Below are positions 5,144-6,073 of a stretch of DNA of 6,073 nucleotides, one piece after another; positions within the stretch are counted from its first letter, which is position 1, and each line of letters opens with the position of its first letter. The position numbers were made by a program, and so were the translations under genes. Source of the stretch: Desulfobacterales bacterium (GTDB taxonomy: Bacteria; Desulfobacterota; Desulfobacteria; Desulfobacterales; Desulfosalsimonadaceae); assembly GCA_018224315.1 (NCBI GenBank), contig JAGTVF010000059.1:1-6073 (forward strand). The letters run 5' to 3'. The notes below the pieces were generated by a model. It saw only the letters and a program-made list of their open reading frames with translations. It was not told the DNA's origin and did no database searches.

Positions 5144-6073
5144 TTAATGGGATGCGTCGATTTTTTGTTTTTGGCACTGGTCAAATACCGCGTTGATCCG
5201 CTCAAGGATCCATTGCTTAACCGTTTCCTTTTCCAGGTTTTCAAGGTTTTCCCTTAATGTTTCCGAAGTGATTTCCGCCCTGGCCATGCTTTTGTGACCG
5301 CCTGCGGTGCCAAACCGGCCGAACTGCTTTGCAGCCACCCCGCCTGCATCCTTTCGAAGCCCGTCGTTTCTCAGTACGATAATCAGGCGCCCCTCACAGA
5401 GCCCGGAGACAATGCTCCAGGTCACGGTATTGACCCGCATGAAAAAATCAGCGATCAACACGCATATGTCCGGGGTTTCCACGTTTCCCAGGTGCACGCA
5501 GATGCGGTCGTCTGCCACTGTTTTTTCCGATATGGCCTGCTTGAAATAATCCAGAAAACCCATGCGCAGGTCCACCTGCTCAATGCGCCGGGCCAGGTGG
5601 ATGTTGGCGTGCCGGAACAAAAACTGAAACGCCTGGATGTCGGCATTGGTGGCCATGCGTTCGAAATTGTTGGTATCTGTCTTGATCCCGTGGAACAAAG
5701 CCGTGGCAAGCTTGTCCGAAGGCTTGATTTTGGCGGTTTTCAGGTATTCGGTCATGATGCTGGCCGTAGCCCCGTATTCGGGCCGGACATCCTTAAACGG
5801 GGCATCATAGCTGTCGGGTTCGTGATGATCGATGATTACGTTGAACTTAAATGCTCTGAAGCTCTCATTATGGGACGGCTGGGAGTCGAGCAGCACCACC
5901 TTGTTGAATTCGTTGGGGGCAATCTTGGTGACATGGATCAGGGTCACGTCCAGCAGCCGGATCATGGCCATGTTATCAGGCCGGGTAATGGTATTGATGT
6001 TGGACAAGGTCAGCCGGGTGACCCTGCGCCACAGTATCCGCTTTAAGGCCATGGCGCTGGCAATGGCATCCGG
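5144..6073 (-). CDS. DHH/DHHA1 family phosphoesterase, NrnA-like (5' end outside window)
   Basis: The frame is open to the right edge and shows 309 residues, lacking only the extreme N-terminus. The first visible residues, PDAIASAMALKRILWR, are the second half of the DHH-family motif normally written NPDPDAIASA, so the true start is a short way beyond the window and the ATG at 6052 is internal. Numbering from the first visible residue, later motifs are VVLLDSQPSHN near 59-69, the DHH triad at 82-84, and HGIKTDTNNF at 128-137 with the metal-binding aspartate. The C-terminal DHHA1 domain carries a GGH motif at 258-260 (GTAGGHKSMARAEI). Such Mn2+-dependent proteins (NrnA, RecJ relatives) degrade short oligoribonucleotides and dephosphorylate pAp. 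The DHHA1 part departs from textbook NrnA (usually GGGGH...AAG), so the substrate is uncertain. The siroheme-type gene follows 13 nt later. Confidence 0.88.
   Translation of the reverse strand, partial: PDAIASAMALKRILWRRVTRLTLSNINTITRPDNMAMIRLLDVTLIHVTKIAPNEFNKVVLLDSQPSHNESFRAFKFNVIIDHHEPDSYDAPFKDVRPEYGATASIMTEYLKTAKIKPSDKLATALFHGIKTDTNNFERMATNADIQAFQFLFRHANIHLARRIEQVDLRMGFLDYFKQAISEKTVADDRICVHLGNVETPDICVLIADFFMRVNTVTWSIVSGLCEGRLIIVLRNDGLRKDAGGVAAKQFGRFGTAGGHKSMARAEITSETLRENLENLEKETVKQWILERINAVFDQCQKQKIDASH

Noticed and set aside
5294..6046. 250-codon open frame on the plus strand
   Set aside because: It lies wholly antisense to the DHH phosphoesterase, whose motifs prove the minus-strand frame. 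The translation has no recognisable domain and is best explained by codon bias in GC-rich coding DNA.
1..6073. Search for mobile elements, CRISPR arrays, tRNAs, toxin-antitoxin pairs and phage or defence genes
   Set aside because: No direct-repeat array, transposase motif, terminal inverted repeats or tRNA-like cloverleaf was noticed by eye, and almost all bases are assigned to housekeeping genes on one strand.

Overview
The window looks like a chromosomal housekeeping segment from an anaerobic bacterium. My best guess is a sulfate-reducing Desulfobacterota (Desulfobacteraceae-like) lineage. This rests on gene content and protein flavour: a siroheme-synthase-type dehydrogenase next to a System II cytochrome c assembly protein and a C5-pathway glutamyl-tRNA reductase, followed by a compact DksA. 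It is inference, because no rRNA or dissimilatory sulfite reductase gene is present to settle it.

Every gene I can support lies on the minus strand, so transcription runs from high to low coordinates. In order of transcription: a DHH/DHHA1 phosphoesterase cut by the right edge (5144-6073); a precorrin-2 dehydrogenase / sirohydrochlorin ferrochelatase-type protein (4447-5130); an eight-helix CcsA/HemX-type membrane protein (3575-4396); glutamyl-tRNA reductase HemA (2260-3594, overlapping the ccsA end by 20 nt); a 128-nt AT-rich gap with two inverted repeats; DksA (1769-2131); a PHP-domain phosphoesterase (876-1766, or to 1814 with an alternative start); RNase III (168-866); and the first 54 codons of a radical SAM protein cut by the left edge (1-164). 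Coding density is very high. The only gaps above 20 nt are 4397-4446 and 2132-2259, and no gene-free stretch reaches 300 nt.

Two functional blocks are visible. The right-hand block is tetrapyrrole and cytochrome c metabolism. HemA makes the glutamate-semialdehyde precursor of 5-aminolevulinate, the siroheme-type enzyme oxidises precorrin-2, and CcsA belongs to the family that handles heme for cytochrome c maturation. The left-hand block is RNA and nucleotide metabolism: DksA (RNA polymerase control), a PHP phosphoesterase, RNase III and a radical SAM enzyme. The DHH protein at the right edge fits the same RNA/nucleotide theme.

I found no mobile element, CRISPR array, tRNA, rRNA, phage gene or defence system, and nothing I would call a previously undescribed system. 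The most useful points are the truncated radical SAM gene at the left edge, the siroheme-CcsA-HemA module, the co-occurrence of two unrelated families that can hydrolyse pAp or short RNA, and the structured hemA-dksA gap.
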